This document shows, in pieces, positions 6,402 through 13,405 of a stretch of 64,000 nucleotides of DNA. The notes beneath the pieces were generated by a model. That model worked only from the letters and a program-made list of their open reading frames with translations. It was not told the DNA's origin and ran no database searches. A program made the translations under genes and the position numbers. Source of the DNA: Mangrovimicrobium sp033283385 (GTDB lineage: Bacteria; Pseudomonadota; Gammaproteobacteria; Pseudomonadales; Halieaceae); the NCBI GenBank assembly GCA_033283385.1, contig JAWMQQ010000001.1, forward strand, positions 1 through 64,000, given 5' to 3'. Numbering within the stretch: position 1 is the first letter of the stretch; the number at the start of each line of letters is the position of its first letter.

Positions 6402-6791
6402 GTGATACGAGGCATCATATATTGGGCTTTGATCTATGCGGTTGGATTTGCGTTGGGCACGGTGCGTATCCTATTGGTTGTCCCTTATTTAGGTGAACGA
6501 GCGGCTGAACTTATTGAGTTGCCAATGATGCTTGTTGCAACGTACTTTGCAGCGCGTTTCGTTACCCAGCGCTTCAAAGCATCGCGTAGAGTGGAATACC
6601 TGTATTCAGGGATGGTGGCTCTTGGCTTCTTGCTACTAGCCGAGGCTATATTTGTAGTGGGCATCCTGGGTCTCAGTATCACCGAGTACATAGCAAAAAA
6701 AGATCCGGTTGCAGGTGCTGCGTACATAGTTGCGCTTATCATCTACATGGGTATGCCCTGGTTGGTGGGGAAAACACGTGCTGCCCGCTGA
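6402..6791 (+). CDS. Cassette gene: small membrane protein (129 aa)
   Basis: An integral membrane protein with four hydrophobic segments (roughly residues 4-26, 37-52, 68-92 and 105-121). The start is a GTG at 6402, supported by GGCGGAGGT at 6382-6390 about 11 bp upstream; no ATG precedes the first membrane segment. The second loop is basic (RFVTQRFKASRRVEY), which puts it in the cytoplasm by the positive-inside rule. No family recognised. The attC after it is degenerate, so this cassette is probably no longer mobile. Confidence 0.7.
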   Translation: MIRGIIYWALIYAVGFALGTVRILLVVPYLGERAAELIELPMMLVATYFAARFVTQRFKASRRVEYLYSGMVALGFLLLAEAIFVVGILGLSITEYIAKKDPVAGAAYIVALIIYMGMPWLVGKTRAAR

Positions 6792-6841
6792 CAAGGCGAG
6801 GCGAAAAAGGCGCTTCGCGCCGGCTGCTCAAGGCGTAATGT
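6786..6841 (+). other. Degenerate attC site
   Basis: R''-like CGCTGAC (6786-6792) no longer pairs with the cassette start GTTAGGC. The R'-like sequence is GTAATGT (6835-6841). The stem AAAGGCGCTTCGCGCC is recognisable as family C. Confidence 0.6.
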
Positions 6842-6853
6842 GGTAGGGCTGGT

Positions 6854-6943
6854 TTGTCTAAGGCCACCATCAACTTGATTACAAGTGTGATTATCCTTGT
6901 ATGCTTCACGGCTTCAACTATGGTTGCTGAAAATGTCACTTAA
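6854..6943 (+). CDS. Possible short cassette peptide (29 aa)
   Basis: A TTG-started frame encodes a peptide that looks like a bare signal sequence (NLITSVIILVCFTASTMVAE) and then stops. It is probably the remnant of a longer exported-protein cassette, since the cassette here is only about 175 bp long with degenerate sites at both ends. Expression is doubtful. Confidence 0.3.
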   Translation: MSKATINLITSVIILVCFTASTMVAENVT

Positions 6944-7016
6944 AGAGTGTGGGCAGTACTTACCCTTCGGTCCCGGTTCCGCCATCCCGCGCGACCACAC
7001 CCACAGGCAGTAGAGG
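6938..7016 (+). other. Degenerate attC site
   Basis: R''-like ACTTAAA (6938-6944) and R'-like GTAGAGG (7010-7016) have both lost consensus bases. The stem TACCCTTCGG and the closing CACACCCACAGGC still resemble family D. Confidence 0.5.
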
Positions 7017-7022
7017 CACATC

Positions 7023-7307
7023 ATGCTGAGAAATGGAATCCCGGCCGATGCGGAAGGAATTGAAAGAGTCAGGATTGCCGCCTGGCGCTCTGCATACCAG
7101 GGTTTTATGCCCCCTGAATTTCTGTCCAATCTGGATGAGAAGAAGAATGTCGGACGCTTGCGGAAACGGCTGGCTTCTGAGGATATAAACTTGTCGCTAA
7201 CAGTGGCTGAGGACGGGGCTGAAATTGTCGCTTTCTCAATCCTGGGTGGGCCGCGATACGAGGCGCCCGAGACTGCCGTCGAATCTTACTGGGTATGCCA
7301 TCCATGA
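7023..7307 (+). pseudogene. Truncated GNAT acetyltransferase
   Basis: The 94-residue product matches the first half of GNAT acetyltransferases: ADAEGIERVRIAAWRSAYQG followed by MPPEFLSNLD is the typical beta1-alpha1-alpha2 start. The domain breaks off after ETAVESYWVC, where the family has the strand leading into the acetyl-CoA binding loop (R/Q-x-x-G-x-G/A). That loop is missing, and the following bases run into a decayed attC. Without it the protein cannot bind acetyl-CoA. It sits in what remains of a cassette at the old end of the integron. Confidence 0.7.
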
Positions 7308-7328
7308 GCGCCATTACACCAGAAATCT

Positions 7329-7381
7329 GTAGCGGATCGGAGTTGCGACACGCTAACGCGCAACGACTCGCTGCGTTGTTC
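7329..7381 (+). other. Possible relic of an attC site
   Basis: GTAGCGG and GTTGCG with ACACGCTAACG and CGCAAC form an attC-like stem ending GCGTTGTTC. The R' (GTTGTTC) breaks the purine rule and no R'' is clear. It would be the last trace of the array. Confidence 0.4.
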
Positions 7382-7401
7382 ATACTAGTCGGGGTATATG
7401 C

Positions 7402-7767
7402 ATGTCCAGGGCGCTGACTCCAGGAGAGAAGAAGACAATCGCAATAGCCATCGGGAATGACCTTTCCAGGGAGCATGGTAAAAAGAAGTTCTATTCTCAG
7501 GTGGAAATCAAACAAGCCCTGCATAGGCGTCGTTACGATATCGACTGGCACTGCTGGGCATACAGTCTTTACATGGACCATGACTCATTCGACAAATATC
7601 ATGAATCGATAGGTGAGTCGTGTGACTACCTGGGTATGAAACAGTCAATGATATCCTCGATGACCGATAATGCCTCGGACACCTGGTTTGATTTTGATTT
7701 CGACCTCTCATGGCTGGAGCTTCCGGACATCGATATTTCATCAATATTCGACTTGATTGACCTATGA
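7402..7767 (+). CDS. Hypothetical protein with acidic C-terminus (121 aa)
   Basis: I do not recognise the family with confidence. A basic N-terminal region (TPGEKKTIAIAIGNDLSREH) is followed by a helical middle with several aromatic residues and paired Cys (YDIDWHCWAYSLYMDHDSFD, then GESCDYLGMK), and the last 30 residues are strongly acidic and hydrophobic (FDFDFDLSWLELPDID). It is cytoplasmic with no signal or membrane segment. The ATG lies after the decayed attC at 7381. The stop overlaps the ATG of a 26-residue frame (ATGA), which itself abuts the next fragment, so these could have been one transcript. Confidence 0.65.
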   Translation: MSRALTPGEKKTIAIAIGNDLSREHGKKKFYSQVEIKQALHRRRYDIDWHCWAYSLYMDHDSFDKYHESIGESCDYLGMKQSMISSMTDNASDTWFDFDFDLSWLELPDIDISSIFDLIDL

Positions 7768-7844
7768 ACTGGCAGCCACCGCTACCAGGAACGTTCACAG
7801 CCGGGCGGGAAATCGAATTACAACATTTGTTGTTGCGTGAATAG
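7764..7844 (+). CDS. Possible 26-residue peptide between two genes
   Basis: It starts at the ATG in the ATGA overlap with the previous stop and ends at the TAG directly before the ATG at 7845. The sequence MNWQPPLPGTFTAG is followed by a leucine-rich end. The tight spacing is the only support; it may simply be what is left of a truncated gene. Confidence 0.3.
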   Translation: MNWQPPLPGTFTAGREIELQHLLLRE

Positions 7845-8096
7845 ATGGCTGAAATGGAGATTCGAAAATTCAGGCGGGGTGAGGAGCATGAAATTTGGAG
7901 GTTGTTCTACAACACGATCCACAATGTAAATATCCGGGACTATGATAACCTCCAGGTGGACGCCTTTGCCCCTGACGATTTTGATACGAAAGTCGCGATC
8001 CAGACAATCCGGGAGACTGATCCGTTCGTGGCGATCCTGGAAGGTAACATTGTCAGCGACGCGGCAAGACGCTCGAAAACTGCAAAATGGTTATGA
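7845..8096 (+). pseudogene. Truncated GNAT acetyltransferase
   Basis: The N-terminal half matches a common GNAT subgroup: IRKFRRGEEHEIWRLFYNT, then YDNLQVDAFAPDDFD, then DPFVAILEGNIV, where the family continues with GFAD and the acetyl-CoA loop. Here the frame changes to unrelated residues (SDAARRSKTAKWL) and stops, so the catalytic half is absent. The junction at about 8058 fuses it to the start of the isomerase fragment that follows. It is probably inactive. Confidence 0.7.
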
Positions 8097-8520
8097 AATC
8101 ATTGGAGTTTTACTTCGACTATTTATCGCCCTACGCCTATTTTGCGTGGAAGAGAGTCGAAAGTATCTGTGCCTCCAACAATCTGGAGTTGTCCATCAAG
8201 CCGGTGGTATTTGGAAAGCTCCTCGACCACTGGGGTCAGTTGGGCCCGGCGGAAATTCCCCCAAAGAGAGAGTGGCTCGTAAAATATTGCCTGTTTTATG
8301 CGCAACAGAATAAGCTTCCGTTGCGGTTCCCTAAGCACCATCCATTCAATTCGCTCCCGGCACTCAGGGCCTCCCTTGCAGAGGTAAGCGGCCCGCACCA
8401 GCGGAAGCTCGTTTCCGCGATTTTTGACTCCGGCTGGGGACGCGGGGCGAATACCAGGCCAACGATGTTTTGGTTCGCGATATCATTTCCAGGCCGAGGG
8501 TAATCGACAGGCAGCGATGA
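8093..8520 (+). pseudogene. Broken 2-hydroxychromene-2-carboxylate isomerase-like gene
   Basis: The first 110 residues match DsbA-fold isomerases of the HCCA/kappa-GST family: LEFYFDYLSPYAYFAWKR with the catalytic serine in SPY, then PVVFGKLLDHWGQLGP and HPFNSLPALRA. After DSGWGRGAN (near 8450) the frame goes astray and stops at 8503. In another frame the bases continue as NDVLVRDIIS, which fits the family, before a stop at 8520, so there is a frameshift plus a loss of about 70 C-terminal residues. The start at 8093 overlaps the end of the GNAT fragment. Confidence 0.68.
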
Positions 8521-8867
8521 AAAAATTCCTGATTCCAGCCGCAGTTGTAGTGGGCGTCGTGATTGCGACGATCTCGCTGGTGGTCTATCCGCTGATTACC
8601 CCGCCCAGGTTTATCACATTGAACCTGACGGATGAGCCCGTCTTCCTCGCTGCAGACTGGCGCGGTCAATCCATGAGTGTTGGCCAGATCGAACCACGAA
8701 AAACCCTGGAATTCAGGCTAAACGACGAGCCACCTATCACTCTTGAGGCGGAATTTCCGGGTGGCAAGAGGGTGCGCAGCAAACTGATTTTTTACTCCAG
8801 GGGCGAAGTGGTTCATGCCCAGGTCTCGAGATCGGGCATTGAAGTCGTTCCTGAAAGTAGTACCTGA
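8517..8867 (+). CDS. Membrane-anchored protein of unknown function (116 aa)
   Basis: The ATG at 8517 (overlapping the end of the isomerase relic) begins an N-terminal membrane anchor at residues 4-26, followed by a periplasmic domain of about 85 residues that is rich in beta strands (ITLNLTDEPVFLAADWRGQ, then KTLEFRLNDEPPITLEAEFP). The domain looks like a small beta-sandwich. No catalytic motif, cysteine or known family is seen. The upstream open frame is only isomerase sequence read in another phase, so the start is well placed. Confidence 0.7.
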   Translation: MKKFLIPAAVVVGVVIATISLVVYPLITPPRFITLNLTDEPVFLAADWRGQSMSVGQIEPRKTLEFRLNDEPPITLEAEFPGGKRVRSKLIFYSRGEVVHAQVSRSGIEVVPESST

Positions 8868-9037
8868 CACGAGCCGCTTTCCGGACGTGGCCGAACGACA
8901 CCTGTGGGACAGCTCGATCAACTTCACTGCATTTGCATTAGTCGGGATAGAATCAATCCTGGTGCAGGCGTGGGTAACGGCCTCGTGATACGTCCCGTGG
9001 ACAGGGCATGGAAAAAACATCGGGGGGAGAATCCTGA

Positions 9038-9310
9038 ATGAAAAACCTGGCAATCATCCTGGTTCTCGCATTTGCAGGATGGAAGCTGTACCAGTCGCGA
9101 GAACATGTCCCGGTGGTGGAGATGACAGGCAGTGCGGGTGCACAGTATGCGGTCCCGAGCACGGCTGCGGGCTTTCGCTGCGACGGAAGGCAGTATTGCA
9201 GCCAGATGCACTCCCGGGCTGAAGCGGAATTTTTTATACGCAACTGCCCGGACACGAGGATGGATGGCGATCGCGACGGAATTCCTTGCGAGAACGATTC
9301 GAGATTTTAG
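9038..9310 (+). CDS. Exported Excalibur-domain protein (90 aa)
   Basis: A short hydrophobic N-terminus (residues 3-15) serves as signal or anchor. The C-terminal 40 residues are an Excalibur calcium-binding domain: FRCDGRQYCSQMHS, then FFIRNCPDTRMDGDRDGIPC, with the conserved cysteines and the D-x-D-x-D-G loop. Excalibur domains occur on secreted and surface proteins, often nucleases, and bind calcium through an EF-hand-like loop. Here the domain stands alone. GGGGGGAG at 9022-9031 is a purine-rich ribosome binding site 7-10 bp before the ATG. Confidence 0.85.
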   Translation: MKNLAIILVLAFAGWKLYQSREHVPVVEMTGSAGAQYAVPSTAAGFRCDGRQYCSQMHSRAEAEFFIRNCPDTRMDGDRDGIPCENDSRF

Positions 9311-9314
9311 TCCG

Positions 9315-9899
9315 ATGGCCCGCAGATATTGGAAAAGGTTGCCCGTTTCGGTGATTTCGATTCTGCTGGTCGCATCGGTCACAGCCTGGTTTCTGGCAAA
9401 GCCCGTGCGCCTGGTTTCGCCGGAAACCCTGGGCTACCGGTGCGTAGATGGTGTGTTGTGTGTAGAAGACGAGGCGGACCTGGAAAAGGCGCGGAAACTG
9501 AGGGCTGAGGCGATACAAAATGTGTCCGACAAGCTCGGCGCGTTCAGGAAGCCGCCGAGAATCGTCTTCTGTGCAACCTGGGACTGCGCAGCCCGCTTCG
9601 GCCTGGGGGAGCGATCAGCGGTAAGCTTCGGGACGTTCGGTTCCGCCATCAGCCCCCGCGCCTGGAAAGACTACTACCTGCGCCACGAGTTGATACACCA
9701 GCTGCAGGCGCAGAACCTGGGCACGTTGAAATGCCTGTTGTTACCTTCATGGTTGCTCGAGGGCATGGCGTACTCACTGAGCGGGGATCCGCGCGTACCG
9801 TTACCGCAGCCATGGGAAGGCTACCGGGCACGATTCAATACATGGTTTGCAAGCATTGGTAAAGATGCCATGTGGCAGGAGGCGGCCATCAGTTTTTAA
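9315..9899 (+). CDS. Membrane-anchored HExxH protein, putative zinc peptidase (194 aa)
   Basis: One N-terminal membrane segment (residues 9-28) is followed by a periplasmic domain with HELIH at residues 124-128, the zinc-binding and catalytic signature of metallopeptidases. A downstream LLEGMAYSLSG supplies a glutamate about 20 residues later, a plausible third ligand as in gluzincins. Cysteines at 43, 49, 86 and 91 may form two disulfides. The frame is open much further upstream, but that part is only the previous gene in another phase; the ATG at 9315 lies five bases after that gene's stop, suggesting co-transcription. The substrate is unknown. Confidence 0.72.
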   Translation: MARRYWKRLPVSVISILLVASVTAWFLAKPVRLVSPETLGYRCVDGVLCVEDEADLEKARKLRAEAIQNVSDKLGAFRKPPRIVFCATWDCAARFGLGERSAVSFGTFGSAISPRAWKDYYLRHELIHQLQAQNLGTLKCLLLPSWLLEGMAYSLSGDPRVPLPQPWEGYRARFNTWFASIGKDAMWQEAAISF

Positions 9900-9967
9900 G
9901 GGAGCGGGCTGTGGTTTTCCCTGATGGGATCCCCACCTATCTGTCTCGGGCCGAAGGACCTGTGTAA

Positions 9968-10633
9968 ATGACAATTCTGGATAATGGGTTTGAGTTGGTC
10001 GATGCCTTTCTCACGAGGGGTCAGCTGCACCCGGTGTGCCTGGAGTTGCAGTCGGCTACGCTCCCGGCGAAGGCTGGCGGCATACGCAATGCTGACAAGA
10101 AATTCCGCTCGATCCGGCTGTTGTCGGAATCAGCCCCCCTGCTGGAACGAGCGACGGCCTATCTACCCGGGCTCCCCAGGCTGGTCAGGGCCATCCTGTT
10201 CGTGAAATCGCCAGAGAAAAACTGGTCGGTGAGCTGGCATCAGGACAAGACCGTCGCAGTATCCAGCAGATTCGACGCACCCGGTTGGGGCCCCTGGAGC
10301 CGCAAGGATGGCGTTTTGGATGTACAGCCACCCGTTCCGGTGCTCGAACAGATGGTTACGTTCCGTATTCACCTCGACGACACCGATGAAGCCAATGGCT
10401 GCCTGAAGGTGCTCCCGAAAACACACCGACTTGGCGTCATTGGCAGCGCCGCGATAGCGCGATACGCCGGCACCCTAGATTCTGTTGCCTGCTCAGGCAA
10501 GGCGGGCTCGGCAGTGGTGATGAAACCCCATTTGCTTCACGCCTCCAGCAAAGCCACCCATCCGGCGCCAAGAAGGGTGTTACACCTCGAGTACAGTAGC
10601 TTTGAGCTTCCTCCCGGTGTTGAATGGGCATGA
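9968..10633 (+). CDS. Phytanoyl-CoA dioxygenase (PhyH) family protein (221 aa)
   Basis: A non-heme iron, 2-oxoglutarate dependent oxygenase of the PhyH type. The iron ligands are visible as His91 and Asp93 in WHQDKTVAV and a distal histidine in KPHLLHASS; the arginine in APRRVLHLEY would hold 2-oxoglutarate. The middle has the usual FRIHLDDTDEANGCLKVLPK stretch, which in the family precedes the second half of the barrel. Length is within the short range of the family. Its substrate cannot be told. The 3' end overlaps the probable start of the next gene. Confidence 0.85.
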   Translation: MTILDNGFELVDAFLTRGQLHPVCLELQSATLPAKAGGIRNADKKFRSIRLLSESAPLLERATAYLPGLPRLVRAILFVKSPEKNWSVSWHQDKTVAVSSRFDAPGWGPWSRKDGVLDVQPPVPVLEQMVTFRIHLDDTDEANGCLKVLPKTHRLGVIGSAAIARYAGTLDSVACSGKAGSAVVMKPHLLHASSKATHPAPRRVLHLEYSSFELPPGVEWA

Positions 10634-11120
10634 AGCCAATTCCGGCGAAGAGCGCGCAAAACAGGTGAAAAAAGGCATCAGGGCGGTGGCATTGATTGAA
10701 GCTTCCAAGGGGGCGGTCGCCCTCCTTGTTGGCCTCGACTTGCACAAGCTTGCCGGCAGGAACCTGCAGGCCGTGTTCGAGACGCTTGCCACGCACCTGC
10801 ACCTGAATCCCGGCAGCCATTTGCCTGGCGTGATTTCCCGTGAGCTGGGTTCCTTCAGCAGCTCCAGCCTGACGTTGGTTGCCTTTGGCGCGCTTGCATA
10901 CGCTGTAGTGCGGTTCGTGGAGGCGTATGGGCTGTGGCGGGAACTCGTCTGGACGGAGTGGTTTGCGATAGTCAGTGGCGCAATCTACATGCCCTTCGAA
11001 CTGTACGAGGTGCTGTTCAGGACCAGCGTGTTGAGTATCGCGGCGCTGGTTATCAACGCCGCTGTGGTGTGGTATGTGTATTCAGTCGTGCGTGGGAATC
11101 ACACGAAGCGACCTGGCTGA
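10602..11120 (+). CDS. DUF2127-like membrane protein (about 150-172 aa)
   Basis: An integral membrane protein with three or four hydrophobic segments. The N-terminal GIRAVALIEASKGAVALLVG and the later LTLVAFGALAYAVVRFVEAYGLW, with an acidic residue and arginine inside membrane segments, are typical of the DUF2127 family. The start is uncertain: the longest frame uses TTG at 10602, but GTG at 10617, TTG at 10620 or GTG at 10668 (directly before the conserved KKGIRAV) are possible; all but the last overlap the PhyH gene. No ATG is available. Function unknown. Confidence 0.7.
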   Translation: MSFLPVLNGHEANSGEERAKQVKKGIRAVALIEASKGAVALLVGLDLHKLAGRNLQAVFETLATHLHLNPGSHLPGVISRELGSFSSSSLTLVAFGALAYAVVRFVEAYGLWRELVWTEWFAIVSGAIYMPFELYEVLFRTSVLSIAALVINAAVVWYVYSVVRGNHTKRPG

Positions 11121-11131
11121 CCCGAGACTGA

Positions 11132-11827
11132 TTGCACCAGGCGGGTCCGACCGGGTGGAGGTTCTGCGGCAGGGTGTCTAACGCGAAGTTGAGCCCGGAA
11201 TTCCAGGTACGCGGCCTGTTCTACGAAGTGCAGGGCTACCGCATGCGGAAGTATCTGGATATCCAGCGTACCGGAAGCAGCAGGCAAGCCCCGCAGCTGA
11301 TGGTCGTAATGATGAACCCGGGCTCCTCATGCCCACTCGATGGCAGGCACAATGGTCGCCGGGCCCGCGTCGCACAAGCGGACACTACGCAGCGGCAGAT
11401 CATGCGGGTGATGCGTGCCACCGGGCTGGACTGCGCGCGAGTTCTGAACCTCTCTGATTTACGAACCCCGGACTCGGGCCAGCTCTACGCATTTTTGCGT
11501 TCTGCGCAGGCCCGCCAGGTGGACCACTCCCTGTTTTCGCGAACCCGGAAGCGGGAACTGAAGCGCCTGTTCACCCGCGACGTTCCTGTGGTGTATGCCT
11601 GGGGAGTGCACAAGGCCCTGCTACCCCTGGCGCAGCGCGCGATGGAGGCTCTGGATATTGCCGAGCCCGCCGGCCTGCTGAAGCCGGGTACCCGGTACTC
11701 GTTCTACCATCCCCTGCCGCGCAGCGCGCGCAAGCAGCGCGAGTGGGTGGAGGCGGTGGCGGCGCAGCTGGAGCAGGGCCCGCAGCGCCGGCCGGTTGCA
11801 GGCTGGCCAGCCGGCAAAGTTGTATAA
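11132..11827 (+). CDS. DUF1643 family protein (about 216-231 aa)
   Basis: Recognised by the family pattern VVMMNPGSS, then ADTTQRQIMRVMRATGL and RVLNLSDLRTPDSGQ, with a later conserved region VVYAWGVHK. DUF1643 proteins are cytoplasmic, and their biochemical role is not established. The frame opens at a TTG at 11132; a GTG at about 11177 (before SNAKLSPEF) would give a protein closer to the usual start, so the first 15 residues are doubtful. The C-terminal tail after residue 210 (EQGPQRRPVAG) is not typical and may be an extension. Confidence 0.78.
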   Translation: MHQAGPTGWRFCGRVSNAKLSPEFQVRGLFYEVQGYRMRKYLDIQRTGSSRQAPQLMVVMMNPGSSCPLDGRHNGRRARVAQADTTQRQIMRVMRATGLDCARVLNLSDLRTPDSGQLYAFLRSAQARQVDHSLFSRTRKRELKRLFTRDVPVVYAWGVHKALLPLAQRAMEALDIAEPAGLLKPGTRYSFYHPLPRSARKQREWVEAVAAQLEQGPQRRPVAGWPAGKVV

Positions 11828-11893
11828 AGCCCCGCTGTCCCTTTTAATGGGTGCGACGTGTCGTATGCGCAGCACATAACAAAGGAGTCGAGC

Positions 11894-12211
11894 ATGAAAA
11901 GAGCTGTCCTCTGCTTTCTTGCGTTGTTTTACGCGTCCCTGGCGTTTTCGGAGCAAATCTGGATCGATGTTCGCACCCCCGAGGAGTACGCCGAGGATCA
12001 TATCGATGGCGATATGAATATCCCCTTCCAGGATATCGTCACAGGGGTGGAGAAGCTGTATCCCGACAAGAGCACCTCGATCCACCTCTACTGCCGCAGC
12101 GGCAAGCGCGCGGGCAAGGCCTTTGCCAGCCTGGTAGAAGCGGGATACACGAATGTGATCGCCGTGGGCGGTATCGATGATGCCAGGAAGCTCAGGGAGA
12201 TCGCCCCCTAG
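11894..12211 (+). CDS. Periplasmic rhodanese-like protein (105 aa)
   Basis: A single rhodanese domain with a signal peptide (residues 1-19, cleavage near AFSEQ), like PspE. The active-site loop is CRSGKRAGKA with catalytic Cys67, and the entry motif is IDVRTPEEYAEDHIDG. It would transfer sulfane sulfur in the periplasm, or act as a redox/thiol protein there. AAAGGAG at 11880-11886 is a good ribosome binding site for the ATG at 11894; the extra upstream codons in this frame are not needed. Confidence 0.88.
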   Translation: MKRAVLCFLALFYASLAFSEQIWIDVRTPEEYAEDHIDGDMNIPFQDIVTGVEKLYPDKSTSIHLYCRSGKRAGKAFASLVEAGYTNVIAVGGIDDARKLREIAP

Positions 12212-12219
12212 GCCACATT

Positions 12220-12336
12220 ATGGCTGTTCGAGTAAAGGTGATTACGGCGCATGTCTCCAACTATCCGGATCCGCTAACCTTCTTGCCGGGCTGGCGGCTG
12301 GTAGTGGGGCGGCGCGATACCCGGTGCCAGGACTGA
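12220..12336 (+). CDS. Possible small SH3-like protein or fragment (38 aa)
   Basis: A short frame from ATG 12220 to TGA 12336, with the next gene's ATG four bases later. The sequence VKVITAHVSNYPDPLTFLPG followed by WRLVVGRRD resembles the first half of small bacterial SH3-like proteins, which run to about 60 residues. The second half is missing, so this is either a minimal form or a relic. AGGGAG precedes it at 12194-12199, too far away to act as a ribosome binding site. Confidence 0.35.
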   Translation: MAVRVKVITAHVSNYPDPLTFLPGWRLVVGRRDTRCQD

Positions 12337-12339
12337 TCC

Positions 12340-12594
12340 ATGGAAAAAATGAAGTTCACGCCGGAAGAAAAGGCCCTCATGGTAAAACGGGTTCAACTGT
12401 ACTTTCGCGAGGAGCTGGACCAGGAAATCGGCGGTTTCGACGCCGAGTTCCTGATCGATTTCTTCGCCGAGGAAATGGGCGCCTTTTTCTACAATCGCGG
12501 TCTGTACGACGCGGAGGCGGCCATCGGCGAAAAGGTCGCCGAGATATCGGATTTACTGCTACAACTGGAAAAGCCGACATCGACAGTCAGGTGA
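12340..12594 (+). CDS. DUF2164 family protein (84 aa)
   Basis: A small acidic cytoplasmic protein. The pattern VQLYFREELDQEIGGFDAEF, then DFFAEEMGAFFYNRGLYDA, is that of the DUF2164 family, whose function is unknown. The length is normal for the family. The ATG at 12340 follows the previous small frame by four bases, which suggests one transcript. There is no signal or membrane segment. Confidence 0.85.
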   Translation: MEKMKFTPEEKALMVKRVQLYFREELDQEIGGFDAEFLIDFFAEEMGAFFYNRGLYDAEAAIGEKVAEISDLLLQLEKPTSTVR

Positions 12595-12631
12595 AGTAAG
12601 TCGCAGCTGGTAACGCGGGAGGGGGACACTG

Positions 12632-13405
12632 GTGATCAAGTCGAGCAAGCAGCATCTGCAGTCAGTCAACGAGACCTATTTCGAACACCAGGGGGTGGCT
12701 TTCCGCTACGGGTGGAAGTGCCTGAAGGCCTCTGCGATGGCATTCCTCCACGGCCTCGTGCCCGGCTGGTACAAGGCCGGCGCCAGCGATCTCGTCAAGC
12801 AACTGAGCATGAGCCGGGGCGGTAAGCGCGACCCGGTACCCGGCACCGCCACTGCCCAGCCCGAAATCCCGGCGGACTGTGTATTCACCACCGCGCGCCT
12901 CACGGTTCGACGCTGGCGCGATTCTGATCACGCCGCGCTGCTGGCCGTTTACGGCGATCTTGACGCGATGCGCTGGGTGGGCGATGGACGCGCGCTTACA
13001 TCCGACGAGTGCGGTCAGTGGCTGGAGGTGACGCGCCGGAATTACCAGCAGCGCGGGTACGGCATGTTCGCGGTCGAGATGCGGCGCACTGGCGAAGTAG
13101 TGGGTTTCTGCGGGCTCGTCCACCCGGGCGGGCAGGCTGAGCCTGAGGCCAAGTACGCCTACGCGCGCGATTACTGGGGGCAGGGAATAGCCACTGAAGT
13201 GCTGGCCGGGTTGCTGAATTACGGCGCGGCCGTGCACCAGCTCAGGCACATCATCGCCACCGCCGACCCGGAGAACATCGCATCGCACCGGGTGCTGGAA
13301 AAGTCCGGCATGCAAAAAGGCGCGCTGCAGGACAACGAGGACGGGACCCGCACGCAGTGGTTTGACTGGCGAGCGGACGATGCGCCCCATGACCCTGCGC
13401 GGTAG
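12632..13405 (+). CDS. DUF6356-like domain fused to a GNAT acetyltransferase (257 aa)
   Basis: The first 60 residues (LQSVNETYFEHQGVAFRYG, then MAFLHGLVPGWYKAGASD) match the small stand-alone DUF6356 type, a membrane-associated protein family. After a linker of about 25 residues comes a RimJ/RimL-type GNAT domain: TARLTVRRWRDSDHAALLAV, EVVGFCGLVHPGG, then YWGQGIATEVLAGLL (the acetyl-CoA loop) and NIASHRVLEKSGM. The start is a GTG at 12632 with GGGAGGGGG at 12618-12626 as ribosome binding site. The two parts are usually separate genes, so this is a genuine fusion in one frame. The acceptor of the acetyl group is unknown. Confidence 0.8.
   Translation: MIKSSKQHLQSVNETYFEHQGVAFRYGWKCLKASAMAFLHGLVPGWYKAGASDLVKQLSMSRGGKRDPVPGTATAQPEIPADCVFTTARLTVRRWRDSDHAALLAVYGDLDAMRWVGDGRALTSDECGQWLEVTRRNYQQRGYGMFAVEMRRTGEVVGFCGLVHPGGQAEPEAKYAYARDYWGQGIATEVLAGLLNYGAAVHQLRHIIATADPENIASHRVLEKSGMQKGALQDNEDGTRTQWFDWRADDAPHDPAR

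Larger units (their letters stand above)
1..7381 (+). mobile_element. Distal part of a chromosomal integron cassette array
   Basis: About 18 cassettes in one orientation, each with one short gene or none, are separated by attC sites of 58-78 bp. For 13 cassettes the 7-mer at the start (form GTTRRRY) is the exact reverse complement of the R'' 7-mer (RYYYAAC) at the cassette's own end, for example GTTAAAT at 826 with ATTTAAC at 1220 and GTTAGGC at 4163 with GCCTAAC at 4745. This is the signature of circular cassettes inserted by an integron integrase. No intI or attI is present; by the usual polarity they should lie left of position 1. Sites right of 6780 no longer match. Confidence 0.93.

Noticed and set aside
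8868..9037. A sigma-70 promoter in the gap before the Excalibur gene
   Set aside because: A TAGAAT box exists near 8948, but no -35 box at proper spacing is convincing.
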